Shown: piece after piece, positions 18,349-27,003 of the stretch
Layout: each line of letters begins with the position of its first letter
Numbering within the stretch: the first letter of the stretch is position 1
Origin: Chryseobacterium sp. ZHDP1
GTDB taxonomy: Bacteria > Bacteroidota > Bacteroidia > Flavobacteriales > Weeksellaceae
Direction of reading: 5' to 3'
DNA length: 64,000 nucleotides
NCBI RefSeq assembly: GCF_018603435.1
Contig: NZ_CP075682.1
Location: 3,100,001-3,164,000, forward strand
Program-made: the position numbers and the translations under genes
Notes under the pieces: model-generated
The model's input: only the letters and a program-made list of their open reading frames with translations
What the model was told of the DNA's origin: nothing
Databases searched by the model: none

Positions 18349-19080
18349 ATGTTTAACAGTATACCTCCCGTAACGAGAAATATAATCATCATCAATGTTG
18401 CTGTATTTGTTATAGCCAATTTGCTGTTTCAGGATAGATTTGTAGGATATCTTGCTGCTTTTTATCCCTTCTCGCCATTTTTCAAATCCTGGCAGATAGT
18501 TACACATATGTTTATGCATGGAAGCTTCATGCATATCCTTTTCAATATGTTTACTTTATTTAGTTTCGGACCTATACTGGAAAACAGCTTAGGAGAAAAA
18601 AAATATTTAATTCTTTACTTTTTAAGTGGTTTGGGAGCCTTTTTCCTGTTCAATCTGTGGAATTTTGTTGAGGTTCAGCAGATTTCCAGCGAATTGCAGC
18701 AGTTAGGATTTAATCTGAATGAATATCTTTCAGGTTCCTCTGTACAATATTCAGGTTCTTCTCAGGCTGTACTTCGACAACAGGAATTGGTTGGAGAGCT
18801 GAATGGCATTATGGGAACTCCAATGGTGGGAGCTTCCGGAGCGATATTTGGTGTTGTGGCAGCATTTGCTACACTTTATCCCGATGCAAAAATCGGAATT
18901 ATGTTTATTCCGATCCCTATGAAAGTAAAATATGTATTGCCGGTCGTTGTTATTGGCTCTATTTATCTGGGAGTTTCCGGAAACGGAGGCGGAATTGCGC
19001 ATCTGGCTCACGTAGGAGGAGCGATCGTAGGTTTTATTTTGGCAAGAATTTGGAGAAAGCATTTGTACAGATTTAATTAA
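18349..19080 (+). CDS. Rhomboid family intramembrane serine protease
   Basis: The 243-residue polytopic protein has rhomboid hallmarks: HMFMHGSFMHILFNMFTLF in the second hydrophobic hairpin (the HxxxN oxyanion residues), the nucleophile S163 in VGASGAIFG, and H221 in HLAHVGGAIVG as the catalytic partner. Such enzymes cleave transmembrane segments within the lipid bilayer. A loop of about 55 residues rich in Gln and Ser (about 105-155) sits before the catalytic serine helix. The gene starts five bases after mutL and ends five bases before the next start, indicating one operon. Confidence 0.9.
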   Translation: MFNSIPPVTRNIIIINVAVFVIANLLFQDRFVGYLAAFYPFSPFFKSWQIVTHMFMHGSFMHILFNMFTLFSFGPILENSLGEKKYLILYFLSGLGAFFLFNLWNFVEVQQISSELQQLGFNLNEYLSGSSVQYSGSSQAVLRQQELVGELNGIMGTPMVGASGAIFGVVAAFATLYPDAKIGIMFIPIPMKVKYVLPVVVIGSIYLGVSGNGGGIAHLAHVGGAIVGFILARIWRKHLYRFN

Positions 19081-19085
19081 ACCTC

Positions 19086-20069
19086 TTGAAAATTCTTCGT
19101 CTTATTTTTCTCATCCTTCATACCGGAATATTTATTTTATTATCCGGAATGTTAATGAATGCGTATGTTTCACCCAAAATATTTCCTTGGCTGAATTTAC
19201 TTTCTTTAGGTTTTCCTTTATTGATTATTGCTTACGTTCTACTTACCATTTTCTGGATCATCAGTTGGAAGAAAAGAGCTTTTGTCTTTTTTTTTGCGGG
19301 TCTGCTCTTTTTCAATCCTGTTTTGCGATGGATTAATTTTTCTCAGCCCAAAAATGAAAAAGCAGATTTAAAAATTGTCACGTTCAACGTTAAAAACGGT
19401 GTTTTAGGAAAAGAAAATATTAAAGATTTCGTCAACAGTCAGGATGCAGATGTTGTTCTGTTCCAGGAGATGGTTAATAAAAAATATGATTTTAAAGATC
19501 TGAGGCAAAGCAGCAAAACCCTTCTTACAAGCGTTTTTACAAAACACAAAGTCATTGCTGAGAAAAATTTGCTTGGAGATTATGAAAACGGCAATGCAAC
19601 GCAGACAGATATTGAGATCAATGGAAAAACCTACCGGATCATTAATGTTTATCTTCAGCCTTTCAGGTTTGATAAAAGTATGGTAAAGCTGAATGGTGAT
19701 AGTGATGAAGATGAGCAGAAGCTGAGAGGTATTGTCAGAAAACTGATTCCGACCTTTAAAGTGCATCAGGAACAGATTACTCCCATCAAAGAAAGTATTG
19801 AATCTTCGCCTTATCCTGTGATTTTGGCAGGCGATTTTAATTCGGTTCCCAATTCTTATGAGTATTACGAATTATCAAAAGATCTTGAAGATGCATTTAT
19901 GAAAGCCGGAAGCGGAAGTGCCACCAGTTTTCATGATTATAAATTCCCGATCAGGATCGATTATATTTTTGCTTCAAAATCCATTAAACCGTTAAGTTAT
20001 AAAGTCGACCGTTCTGCGAAACTTTCAGACCATTATCCTGTTATTGCGACATTTAAACTGCAAAACTAA
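19086..20069 (+). CDS. Endonuclease/exonuclease/phosphatase family protein with N-terminal membrane segments (paralogue 1)
   Basis: The 327-residue protein has three hydrophobic segments in the first 85 residues and then an EEP fold domain: KIVTFNVKNG, DADVVLFQEM, VILAGDFNSVPNSYEYY, IDYIFAS and LSDHYPVIA, which include the metal and catalytic Asp/His residues. EEP enzymes cleave phosphodiester or phosphomonoester bonds in nucleic acids, lipids or sugars. The start is a TTG five bases after the rhomboid stop; no better ATG exists before the first membrane segment. The next gene is a tandem paralogue with the same layout. Substrate is unknown. Confidence 0.8.
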   Translation: MKILRLIFLILHTGIFILLSGMLMNAYVSPKIFPWLNLLSLGFPLLIIAYVLLTIFWIISWKKRAFVFFFAGLLFFNPVLRWINFSQPKNEKADLKIVTFNVKNGVLGKENIKDFVNSQDADVVLFQEMVNKKYDFKDLRQSSKTLLTSVFTKHKVIAEKNLLGDYENGNATQTDIEINGKTYRIINVYLQPFRFDKSMVKLNGDSDEDEQKLRGIVRKLIPTFKVHQEQITPIKESIESSPYPVILAGDFNSVPNSYEYYELSKDLEDAFMKAGSGSATSFHDYKFPIRIDYIFASKSIKPLSYKVDRSAKLSDHYPVIATFKLQN

Positions 20070-20142
20070 ATTATAAAAACAGTTAATGTTTCTCTTATGG
20101 TAGGATTTTTGCTGAAAAGCACTATATCCTTAGACTGTTTTC

Positions 20143-21117
20143 ATGAAGCCGCGTCAAGTATTGTTATTTTTCCATATTATTGTTGGTATATTACTCCTGT
20201 GTACATTGGGGAACGCATGGGTTCCGCCTAACCTGCTTGGGAATCTCAATCTTCTTTCTCTGGGTTTTCCCTATCTTATTTCATTACATATTATTTTCAC
20301 ACTGATCTGGATTTTCAGAAAAGAAAAAATTGCCATTGCATTTGTTTTGGGAACATTTTTATTTTATAATCCTATCCGAAGATGGATCAACTTTACCCCG
20401 AAAACAGAAAGTCAGAAATCAATAAGAGATATAAAAGTGATTACTTTTAATGTAAAATACGGCGATTTTGGCTGGGATAAAGTAAAGAAATATATCCAGG
20501 ATCAGAATGCAGATATCATTCTGGTTCAGGAAAAAGATACCAATCGTGCCTTGAGGCAGGATCTGGTAAAATACCCTTCTGTTATTTTAAAAACTAAGCA
20601 TAAAATTGTAAGACAGGAAGAATTGATTACGGATAAATCGCGAGGTAATTCATTTTATGCGGATGTAGATATCAACGGAAAAATTGTAAGAATTGTTAAT
20701 GTTTATCTTGAACCTTTCCGGTTGCATAAATCCATGCTTCAGTTCGACGGACTGAAAAAAGAAAGCGGGAAAATCAATACCCTGCTCTCGCATATGATTC
20801 CTACTTTTAAAGCACACGAAGACCAGATCAAAAAAATAAGAAAAGCGGTGGATCTTTCACCCTATCCTGTAATTCTGGCGGGTGATTTCAACTCTGTTCC
20901 CAATTCTTATGAATACTATAATCTGGGAAAAGATCTTCAGGATGCTTTCTTGGCGGCGGGAAACGGAAGCTCCTCAAGTTTTCATGATTATAAGGTTCCG
21001 TTGAGAATCGATTATATCTTCAGTTCAAAATCAATTATTCCTTTAAGCTATAAAGTAGATAATTCAGTAAGATTATCGGATCATTATCCTGTAATTGCAG
21101 AATTTCTGTTAAATTAG
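20143..21117 (+). CDS. Endonuclease/exonuclease/phosphatase family protein with N-terminal membrane segments (paralogue 2)
   Basis: The 324-residue product is the tandem paralogue of the previous gene: three N-terminal membrane segments, then an EEP domain with KVITFNVKYG, DADIILVQEK-like NADIILVQEK, VILAGDFNSVPNSYEYY, IDYIFSS and LSDHYPVIA. The C-terminal catalytic half is much more alike between the two than the central part, which fits duplication followed by divergence of the substrate side (inference). It uses an ATG start. The following small lipoprotein gene begins four bases after its stop. Confidence 0.85.
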   Translation: MKPRQVLLFFHIIVGILLLCTLGNAWVPPNLLGNLNLLSLGFPYLISLHIIFTLIWIFRKEKIAIAFVLGTFLFYNPIRRWINFTPKTESQKSIRDIKVITFNVKYGDFGWDKVKKYIQDQNADIILVQEKDTNRALRQDLVKYPSVILKTKHKIVRQEELITDKSRGNSFYADVDINGKIVRIVNVYLEPFRLHKSMLQFDGLKKESGKINTLLSHMIPTFKAHEDQIKKIRKAVDLSPYPVILAGDFNSVPNSYEYYNLGKDLQDAFLAAGNGSSSSFHDYKVPLRIDYIFSSKSIIPLSYKVDNSVRLSDHYPVIAEFLLN

Positions 21118-21121
21118 TTCC

Positions 21122-21475
21122 ATGAAAAATTTATCTTTTGCAGCTATTATTTTCTCGGCAATTGTAATGTCCTGTTCAAAAAAAGAACCGGCAGATTTTT
21201 ATCCTCCAGACAGTCCGAAAGCAAATTATGATACCACCGCAATCGATTCTTTTTCGAATGGCGCGGTTTCTGTAGATGTAGCAAGGCAGATCAGGATATC
21301 TTCAAAACAGTATCAGGATTCATTAAAAGAAGCACTGAAAATTCAGGAGCAGGAAAAGAAGCTGAAAGAGGAGCTTGAGAAAGAAAATAAAAAGAAAGCA
21401 GATGAAGAAAAGAAAAAAACAGACGAGGAGAAAAAGAAAAGTTCTGAACCTTCTGCGGAAGTAAAATCTGCATAA
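21122..21475 (+). CDS. Small lipoprotein with charged coiled-coil tail
   Basis: The 117-residue product has a lipoprotein signal with lipobox VMSC (cysteine near residue 18) and a C-terminal half that is almost entirely Lys/Glu (repeats of EEKKKTDEEKKK), predicted as a long charged helix or coiled coil. No known domain was recognised. It begins four bases after the EEP paralogue 2 gene and is probably the last member of that operon. A second helical lipoprotein gene, interrupted by a stop codon, follows 39 bases later. Confidence 0.75.
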   Translation: MKNLSFAAIIFSAIVMSCSKKEPADFYPPDSPKANYDTTAIDSFSNGAVSVDVARQIRISSKQYQDSLKEALKIQEQEKKLKEELEKENKKKADEEKKKTDEEKKKSSEPSAEVKSA

Positions 21476-21514
21476 TATAAATCACAAAAAACGTTTTAAA
21501 AAAAATTATAAAGT

Positions 21515-21925
21515 ATGAAAAAAAGCATTTTATCTGTACTGATGATTGCAGCAGTAGTTGTATCATGTACAAAGTCTACATCAAAAACCGAAACTGTTGA
21601 AAATCCGGACGGATCTACAATTACCACCACCACTACTGTTTCAGAAAACGGAATCGGAGTAGATTCGGCAAAAATTAATGAAGTGAAAGAAAATACTCAG
21701 GCTAAAATTGATGCTGCCGGACAATAGATTGATAATGCTGCCGAAGATGCAAAAAATAAAATAGATGCAACAGCAGACAAAACGAAACAGGATCTTCAGA
21801 AAGCAGGACAGGACATCAAAGAAGGGGCTGATAAAGTAGGAAAAGATGTGAAAAGTGCCGCAGCAAAAGGAGCTTCCAAAGTTGAAGAAGGCGCTAAAAA
21901 ATTAAAAGAGGATTTAAGCAAATAA
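21515..21925 (+). pseudogene. Helical lipoprotein gene interrupted by an in-frame amber codon
   Basis: The frame starts MKKSILSVLMIAAVVVSC (lipobox VVSC) and runs for 70 codons to TAG at 21725-21727. The same frame then continues without a break for another 65 codons (IDNAAEDAKNKIDATADKTK ...) to TAA at 21923-21925. The second half has the same Ala/Lys/Asp amphipathic helical style as the end of the first, like LEA or YtxH-type lipoproteins. The stop follows Gln in AAGQ, so a CAG to TAG change is the simplest explanation. As written the gene makes only a 70-residue product. Sequencing error cannot be excluded. Confidence 0.75.
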
Positions 21926-21945
21926 ACATCTTCTTATAAAAAACG

Positions 21946-21972
21946 AAACCGCAGTTTTTCTGCGGTTTTTTT
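21946..21972. terminator. Bidirectional terminator between convergent genes
   Basis: AAACCGCAG (21946-21954) and CTGCGGTTT (21960-21968) pair perfectly around TTTTT. T-runs follow on both strands. It serves the lipoprotein gene and the convergent GH3-like gene, whose stop it overlaps. Confidence 0.85.
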
Positions 21973-23485
21973 ATTTGTTCAGTTCAAGTAAGGGATCAAT
22001 ATATTCTCGGTCATTGCTCAGTCTGGGAACCTTATTTTGTCCGCCCAGTTTGCCTTTGGATTCCAGCCAGCAATAAAAAAGATTGGGCTTTGCAATATGA
22101 ACAATCGGTCTTTTCAGCGTCATATTGTTGTAACGTTTGGCTTCGTAGTCAGAATTAATGGATTTAAGATGATTATCAAAAGCATCTATAAAACGCTCTA
22201 AATTGTCCGGCTTTTCGCGGAATTCAAAAATCCACTCATGAGCTCCGCCTTCGTTCTCTTTCATGAAAACAGGAGCTCCTGTAAAGTCGGAAACGGATGC
22301 ATTGGTTTCTTCACAGGCTTTAGAAAGGGCAGATTCTACATTGGTAATCATCAACTCCTCCCCAAAAGCATTAATGTAATGTTTCGTTCTTCCCGTAATT
22401 TTTATTCTGAACGGATTGGTTGAGGTAAAAATAACGGTATCGCCAATGAGATATCTCCACAATCCGCCGTTTGTCGTAATCACCATTGCATAATTTTTCC
22501 CGATTTCCACATCTTCCAGGCTCACGACTTTCGGATTGGAAAAATGAAACTGATCCATCGGAATAAACTCATAAAAAATACCGTAATCGAGCATCAGAAG
22601 CATTTCATCACTATTCGATCTGTCCTGAATTCCGAAAAATCCTTCAGAAGCATTATAGATCTCATAGTAATTGATATTTTTTCCTATAATCTGTTTGTAC
22701 TGTTCTCTGTAAGGCTTAAAGCTGATTCCTCCGTGGAAAAACACTTCAAGATTCGGCCACAGTTCTGAAATATTCTGAACATCAGTTTCCTTCAGAACCC
22801 TTTGTAAGAGAACCATCATCCAGCTCGGAACTCCAAGAATACTTCCTACATCTTCATTTTTAACTTCGGACGTAATGGCTCTGAGTTTGCTTTCCCATTC
22901 TCCCATCAAAGAAACCTTTTTACTCGGAGTGGTGGTTACTTCTACCCAGAAAGGAAGATTATCAATCAGAATAGCGGATAAATCGCCAAATTTGGTATTA
23001 AAATCCGCGTAGAGTTCAGAACTTCCGCCCAGACGTAAATTTTTATAATTAAAAAGCTGATTTTCCGGATGATTATTGGCATAAATGGAAACCATATCTT
23101 TTCCGGCTTTCATGTGGCAGTATTCAAGGCTTTCCGCAGAAATCGGGATGAATTTGCTTTTGGCATTCGTGGTTCCCGAAGATTTTGCAAAATGTTTGAT
23201 GTAACCGGGCCAGCTTACGTCCTTCTGTCCCTGTCTTGCTTTTTCAATATAAGGCTCCATTTCTTCGTAGGTAACGACCGGAACTTTGTTTTTAAAGTCC
23301 TGATAACTCGAAATGGAATTAAAACCGTATTTTCTGCCATACTCCGTATCTTCTGCATGAAATAACTGGGAAAATAAGATACCTTTCTGTGTTTCAATAG
23401 GATGATTCATGAAATTCTGAATCTGATCTATCCTCTGCCGGATAAACCAATTGACTACAGTATTGAAAAGTGCTTTCGTTGCCAT
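21971..23485 (-). CDS. GH3 auxin-responsive promoter family protein (acyl-adenylating enzyme)
   Basis: The 504-residue protein matches the GH3 family of the adenylate-forming superfamily: KSSGTTNAKSKFIP is the ATP-binding P-loop-like motif (about residues 95-108), followed by ASEGFFGIQ and LWRYLIGDTVIFTS, with a C-terminal part containing TGRTKHYINAFGEELM. Plant GH3 enzymes join amino acids to plant hormones; the bacterial homologues have no settled substrate. It has its own -7 element immediately upstream and a terminator downstream, so it is monocistronic. Confidence 0.88.
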   Translation of the reverse strand: MATKALFNTVVNWFIRQRIDQIQNFMNHPIETQKGILFSQLFHAEDTEYGRKYGFNSISSYQDFKNKVPVVTYEEMEPYIEKARQGQKDVSWPGYIKHFAKSSGTTNAKSKFIPISAESLEYCHMKAGKDMVSIYANNHPENQLFNYKNLRLGGSSELYADFNTKFGDLSAILIDNLPFWVEVTTTPSKKVSLMGEWESKLRAITSEVKNEDVGSILGVPSWMMVLLQRVLKETDVQNISELWPNLEVFFHGGISFKPYREQYKQIIGKNINYYEIYNASEGFFGIQDRSNSDEMLLMLDYGIFYEFIPMDQFHFSNPKVVSLEDVEIGKNYAMVITTNGGLWRYLIGDTVIFTSTNPFRIKITGRTKHYINAFGEELMITNVESALSKACEETNASVSDFTGAPVFMKENEGGAHEWIFEFREKPDNLERFIDAFDNHLKSINSDYEAKRYNNMTLKRPIVHIAKPNLFYCWLESKGKLGGQNKVPRLSNDREYIDPLLELNK

Positions 23486-23490
23486 TCCAA

Positions 23491-23498
23491 CAAATATA
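23491..23498 (-). promoter_or_regulatory. -7 promoter element for the GH3-like gene (TATATTTG)
   Basis: Minus-strand TATATTTG lies only five bases before the ATG, which implies a very short or leaderless transcript. Confidence 0.55.
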
Positions 23499-23541
23499 AC
23501 AATAATTGATTTTTCAGAGAATTTTTTTATGATGATAAAAT

Positions 23542-23570
23542 AAAAAAAACCGCTACAAATTGTAACGGTT
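23542..23570 (-). terminator. Terminator of the bacilliredoxin gene
   Basis: On the minus strand AACCGTTACAA pairs with TTGTAGCGGTT (one mismatch) followed by a U-run. The same stem sequence recurs at 62745-62777 after secA. Confidence 0.8.
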
Positions 23571-23591
23571 TATATCTGAAATGCTCATTTA

Positions 23592-24002
23592 CTAGCAATA
23601 CTCGTCGTAAGCAGCCTGAAGGTTCGCAGCAATTGCTCCTGCAGGATTTCCTTCAATGTGGTGTCTTTCCAGCATATGAACCAGTTCTCCGTCTTTAAAC
23701 AATGCTACGCAAGGCGAGCTTGGAGGGAACGGTGCTAAATGTTTTCTCGCTTCAACAACAGCTTCTGTATCGAAACCTGCGAAAACAGTAGTTAAATGAT
23801 CAGGTTTTTTGTCTCCTGTTAAAGAATATACAACTCCTGGTCTTGCAGCTCCTGCAGCACATCCGCATACGGAATTGATGACCAAAAGGGTAGTTCCTGA
23901 TTGTTTTAATGCTTCTTCTACCTGAGCCGGAGTGGTCAGGTCTTCAAAACCTTTATCTGTAAGTTCAGCCTTCATCGGCATTACTAAATCTTGTGGATAC
24001 AT
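23592..24002 (-). CDS. Bacilliredoxin, BrxA/BrxB (YphP/YqiW) family
   Basis: The 136-residue product, read from the ATG at 24002 (MYPQDLVMPMKAEL), has the CGC active-site motif in INSVCGCAAGAARPG and the family ends VALFKDGELVHMLERHHIEG and NLQAAYDEYC. These small thioredoxin-fold proteins remove bacillithiol-type mixed disulfides in bacteria that make that thiol; the conserved CGC makes a redox role likely here. A longer frame starts at 24026 but begins upstream of the probable transcript start. The gene is flanked by its own -7 element and terminator. Confidence 0.92.
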   Translation of the reverse strand: MYPQDLVMPMKAELTDKGFEDLTTPAQVEEALKQSGTTLLVINSVCGCAAGAARPGVVYSLTGDKKPDHLTTVFAGFDTEAVVEARKHLAPFPPSSPCVALFKDGELVHMLERHHIEGNPAGAIAANLQAAYDEYC

Positions 24003-24023
24003 ATTTTTGTTTTTTGTAAAGTA

Positions 24024-24031
24024 CAAATTTA
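24024..24031 (-). promoter_or_regulatory. -7 promoter element for the bacilliredoxin gene (TAAATTTG)
   Basis: Minus-strand TAAATTTG is 21 bases upstream of the ATG at 24002 and overlaps the alternative start at 24026, which supports the shorter protein. Confidence 0.65.
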
Positions 24032-24163
24032 AGCAATTCTTTACGTTTCATCAATATATAAAAACTATCGGTAGTTTTGGAAAACAAAATGAATTGAATG
24101 TTAATAGTTTAATAATAATTATAAAATTTTAAATTAAATATGTTAATTATCAAAAATAATTAC

Positions 24164-24326
24164 TAAATTTGAAATGATTCTGAAAACAGTTGACCATGAA
24201 AAAATATTTACACTGATCCCTCTCAATTTATTTTCTTTCAGTTTTTGCTTTTATTTTGAGCAATAATTGATGTCACTCAGAAAAAAATAAATGAAGCCCG
24301 AAACTGAAAAATTTCGGGCTTCTTTA
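24164..24326 (+). other. Orphan transcription unit: promoter, decayed signal-peptide ORF and terminator
   Basis: In the 24003-24435 gap, TAAATTTG (24164-24171) matches the -7 consensus. An ATG at 24196 gives MKKYLH and then stops; a change of frame would continue as LIPLNLFSFSFCFYF. A strong hairpin follows at 24293-24322. Either a decayed small secreted protein gene or a small RNA of about 145 bases could explain this. No protein is supported. Confidence 0.35.
24281..24326. terminator. Strong hairpin terminating the division cluster
   Basis: GAAGCCCGAAA (24293-24303) pairs perfectly with TTTCGGGCTTC (24312-24322). On the minus strand the hairpin is followed by ATTTATTTTTTT. It lies about 110 bases beyond the yqeY stop and is also usable on the plus strand. 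Confidence 0.75.
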
Positions 24327-24435
24327 ATCAAATCGATATGCAAAGGTTGAATATCCTTATAAAATAGCTGATGGTTTTTGGTTGCCAGTTGATGGATAGA
24401 AGACCACTCAACTAAAAATTACCCGCAATCAGCAA

Positions 24436-24882
24436 TTATGAAAGCAGTTTTTTCGCCATCTCGGAAATGCTTTTTCCGTCCGATTTTCCGGCTAAAGATT
24501 TTGAAGCAATTCCCATTACCTTTCCTAAATCTTTCATAGATTCAGCGCCTGTTTCAGCGATAATGTTTTTCATTTCTGCCTCCAGTTCTTCTGCTGAAAG
24601 CTGTTTCGGCAAAAACTGCTCAATCACTTTCATCTGAGCTTCCTCTACTTCGGCAAGATCATTTCTTCCCTGTGCAGTAAACTGTTCGGCAGAATCCTTA
24701 CGCTGTTTTACCATTCTCTGAAGAATAGCAATTTCCTGTTCTGCGCTTACTTCTGCTCCTCTCGCTTCCGTTTTAAGCAGTAATATCTGAGATTTTACAG
24801 CACGAAGAGAATCCAAAGCCACTTTGTCTTTGGCTCTCATTGCTGTTTTTATAGCTTCGTTTATTGTATTTTCTAAACTCAT
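24436..24882 (-). CDS. GatB/YqeY domain protein
   Basis: The 148-residue product, read from the ATG at 24882 (MSLENTINEAIKTAMRAKDK), has the helical YqeY fold that also forms the tail of the GatB subunit of the tRNA amidotransferase. Typical stretches are LRAVKSQILLLKTE, RKDSAEQF, EQFLPKQLS and GKVMGIASKSLAGKSDGK. The free-standing proteins are of uncertain role, possibly tRNA binding. It is the last gene after ftsZ on the minus strand. The spacer before it is an AT-rich repeat in which a longer start (24915) would fall, so the shorter start is preferred. Confidence 0.88.
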   Translation of the reverse strand: MSLENTINEAIKTAMRAKDKVALDSLRAVKSQILLLKTEARGAEVSAEQEIAILQRMVKQRKDSAEQFTAQGRNDLAEVEEAQMKVIEQFLPKQLSAEELEAEMKNIIAETGAESMKDLGKVMGIASKSLAGKSDGKSISEMAKKLLS

Positions 24883-24896
24883 GGTTTTAATTTGAT

Positions 24897-24990
24897 AATT
24901 TGAAAAATGAGACAATTTGAAAATGTAATTATTTTAGAATCGAGAATGTATAATTTTCAAATTCTCAAATGACCACATTTTCAAATTAAA
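24897..24990. repeat. Word-iterated inverted-repeat spacer (TTTGAAAATG type)
   Basis: The ftsZ-yqeY spacer repeats short words such as TTTGATAA, TTTGAAAAATGAG and TTTGAAAATG. AATTTGAAAATG (24914-24925) is the inverse complement of CATTTTCAAATT (24975-24986). Confidence 0.7.
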
Positions 24991-24991
24991 T

Positions 24992-26896
24992 TCAGTCTAC
25001 ATCTTTATTTAAAAATCTGTTTTCTCTTATCTGCATATTTCCGTTGTTATCAGACAAATATGTGTTGATATTCTGGTCTGATGCATTGGTTCCTTCAATG
25101 GAAATATTTTTTCTCTTGAATGCAGGCACAGATTCAAACTCGCTGGAGCTGTCGAAACTCTGGTAACGGGAATTGAACTCCTTCAGTTTGTTTCTTCTTT
25201 CCATTACTCTTTCCTGATCTACGGTTTTATTCACGAAGGTGAATTCTTCTTCCGCTGGTTTCGGAGCTTCTGTTTCTGTTTTATTTTCAACAACAGGTTC
25301 TTCTTTCAGATGCTGAAAGAAATGTTCCACTTTCTGAAACGGCTCTTCTGTAAGCTGATTCACTTCGTTGACTGCTGCAAGTTCTGCTTTTGGCTGTCCG
25401 AAATCAGATTTAGGCTCATTTTTTACAGGCTCATTCACGAAGAAGCTGAATTCAACAGGTTTTTCTTCAGAAAAAGTGTTATTGAAAGCAGTATTAGACT
25501 GTGGTTCTTCTTTTTTATGATCAAAATCGAACTTAAAAGATTCTATTTCCAGATCATTCGGATCTTCTGCTTCTTCATCTAAAGTAAATAAGCTGAAAGA
25601 TTCTTCCTGTTCATCATCATTTCTCCAATCCTGAGTGTTATTAACCGTATCTTCCTCTTTATCAAAGAATTTTATTTCAGTTTTAGTCTCTTCGTTGCCA
25701 ATAGTCATTTTTTTTTCAGTAGACGTAACCCCAAACTGTGGATGGTCGTGGTCTTCGTCGTCCAATCTGAAAAGGTTTTTACCTCCGAAATCATAATCCT
25801 GCTCTGCGTGAGAATGTCTTTCCTCTCTGGTTTTGAAAGGAGACTCTTTTGGAGTATCGAAACTGTCGTTCAGGCTGATTTTAATTTTCTCTGTAGGTCC
25901 TGCAAATTTTTTGTTATCGTTAGAAAAACCTGTTGCGATTACAAGAACGCTTACAGAATCTCCCAGTTCTTCGTCTGCTCCCACCCCGAAAATAATATCT
26001 GCGGTGTTTCCTGCTTCTTTCTGGATATGATCCATGATTACTCCGATTTCGTCCATGGTCACTTCTTCCACACCACTTCTGATCAATAACAGAACGTTTT
26101 TCGCGCCTGTAATTTTGTTGTCATTCAATAGTGGAGAATCAAGCGCCTTTTTAACCGCTTCTTCAGCTTTATTTTCACCGGAAGCAATTCCTGTAGACAT
26201 CAAAGCCGTCCCAGAATTCTGAAGCACAGATTTAGCATCTCTAAAGTCAATGTTAACATCAAAGTAACCCGTAATAACTTCCGCCATTCCTTTGGCAGCG
26301 TTTGTTAAAACTTCATCGGCTTTTGAGAATCCCTGCTTGAATCCAAGGTTTCCGAATTGCTGTCTTAATTTATCGTTGTTGATGACGATTAATGAGTCAA
26401 CGTTATTTCTTAATTTATCAAGACCGTTTTCAGCCTGTTCCAGTCTTCTTTTCCCTTCAAAACTGAAAGGTACGGTAACAATTCCTACCGTTAAGATTCC
26501 CATATCTTTGGCTACTTTAGCAATAACGGGAGCGGCTCCGGTTCCTGTACCGCCACCCATTCCGGCAGTGATGAAAACCATTTTGGTATTCTGTCCCATT
26601 GCAGCTTTAATATCTTCGATGCTTTCGATGGCAGATTTTTCTCCCACTTCAGGATCGGCTCCTGCGCCAAGACCTTCCGTAATGGTAGTTCCCAGCTGTA
26701 CCTTGTTGGCAACCGGATTGTTATCTAAAGTCTGGGCATCTGTATTGCAAATCACGAAATCCACTCCGTGAATACCTTTTTCGTACATGTGTTTCAGCGC
26801 ATTGTTTCCACCGCCTCCAACACCGATTACTTTTATGATTGATGAATTTCCTTTTGGCAAATCAAATGAAAATCCTTGTGTACCTATGTTTTCCAT
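24992..26896 (-). CDS. ftsZ: Cell division protein FtsZ
   Basis: The 634-residue protein carries the tubulin-like GTPase core (about residues 15-330) with VIGVGGGGNNAL, NTDAQTL and the signature GGGTGTGAAPVIA. FtsZ polymerises into the Z-ring that organises septum formation. Beyond the core lies an unusually long acidic linker of about 260 residues. A conserved C-terminal peptide-like segment (VPAFKRKN) sits about 45 residues before the end instead of at the extreme C-terminus. Most FtsZ proteins are 350-450 residues; longer linkers are known in Bacteroidetes. It is preceded by ftsA in the division cluster, separated by an AT-rich repeat spacer. Confidence 0.96.
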   Translation of the reverse strand: MENIGTQGFSFDLPKGNSSIIKVIGVGGGGNNALKHMYEKGIHGVDFVICNTDAQTLDNNPVANKVQLGTTITEGLGAGADPEVGEKSAIESIEDIKAAMGQNTKMVFITAGMGGGTGTGAAPVIAKVAKDMGILTVGIVTVPFSFEGKRRLEQAENGLDKLRNNVDSLIVINNDKLRQQFGNLGFKQGFSKADEVLTNAAKGMAEVITGYFDVNIDFRDAKSVLQNSGTALMSTGIASGENKAEEAVKKALDSPLLNDNKITGAKNVLLLIRSGVEEVTMDEIGVIMDHIQKEAGNTADIIFGVGADEELGDSVSVLVIATGFSNDNKKFAGPTEKIKISLNDSFDTPKESPFKTREERHSHAEQDYDFGGKNLFRLDDEDHDHPQFGVTSTEKKMTIGNEETKTEIKFFDKEEDTVNNTQDWRNDDEQEESFSLFTLDEEAEDPNDLEIESFKFDFDHKKEEPQSNTAFNNTFSEEKPVEFSFFVNEPVKNEPKSDFGQPKAELAAVNEVNQLTEEPFQKVEHFFQHLKEEPVVENKTETEAPKPAEEEFTFVNKTVDQERVMERRNKLKEFNSRYQSFDSSSEFESVPAFKRKNISIEGTNASDQNINTYLSDNNGNMQIRENRFLNKDVD

Positions 26897-26907
26897 AATT
26901 AGTTTCT

Positions 26908-27002
26908 TTTAATAATTATAATTGATAAGCGATAAATGAATAATGATTTTGTTTTAATTAAAAATAAATCATCAATTATCACTGATCTTTTATCATTTAT
27001 AT
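26908..27002. repeat. AT-rich inverted-repeat spacer between ftsA and ftsZ
   Basis: The 107-base spacer iterates GATAAATGATAA-like words. ATTGATAAGCGATAAATG on the left is mirrored by ATCAATTATC and TTATCATTTAT on the right. There is no coding potential. Confidence 0.6.
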
Positions 27003-27003
27003 T

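Noticed and set aside
26292-26771. 159-residue plus-strand frame opposite ftsZ
   Set aside because: It is an antisense shadow of the conserved FtsZ GTPase core.
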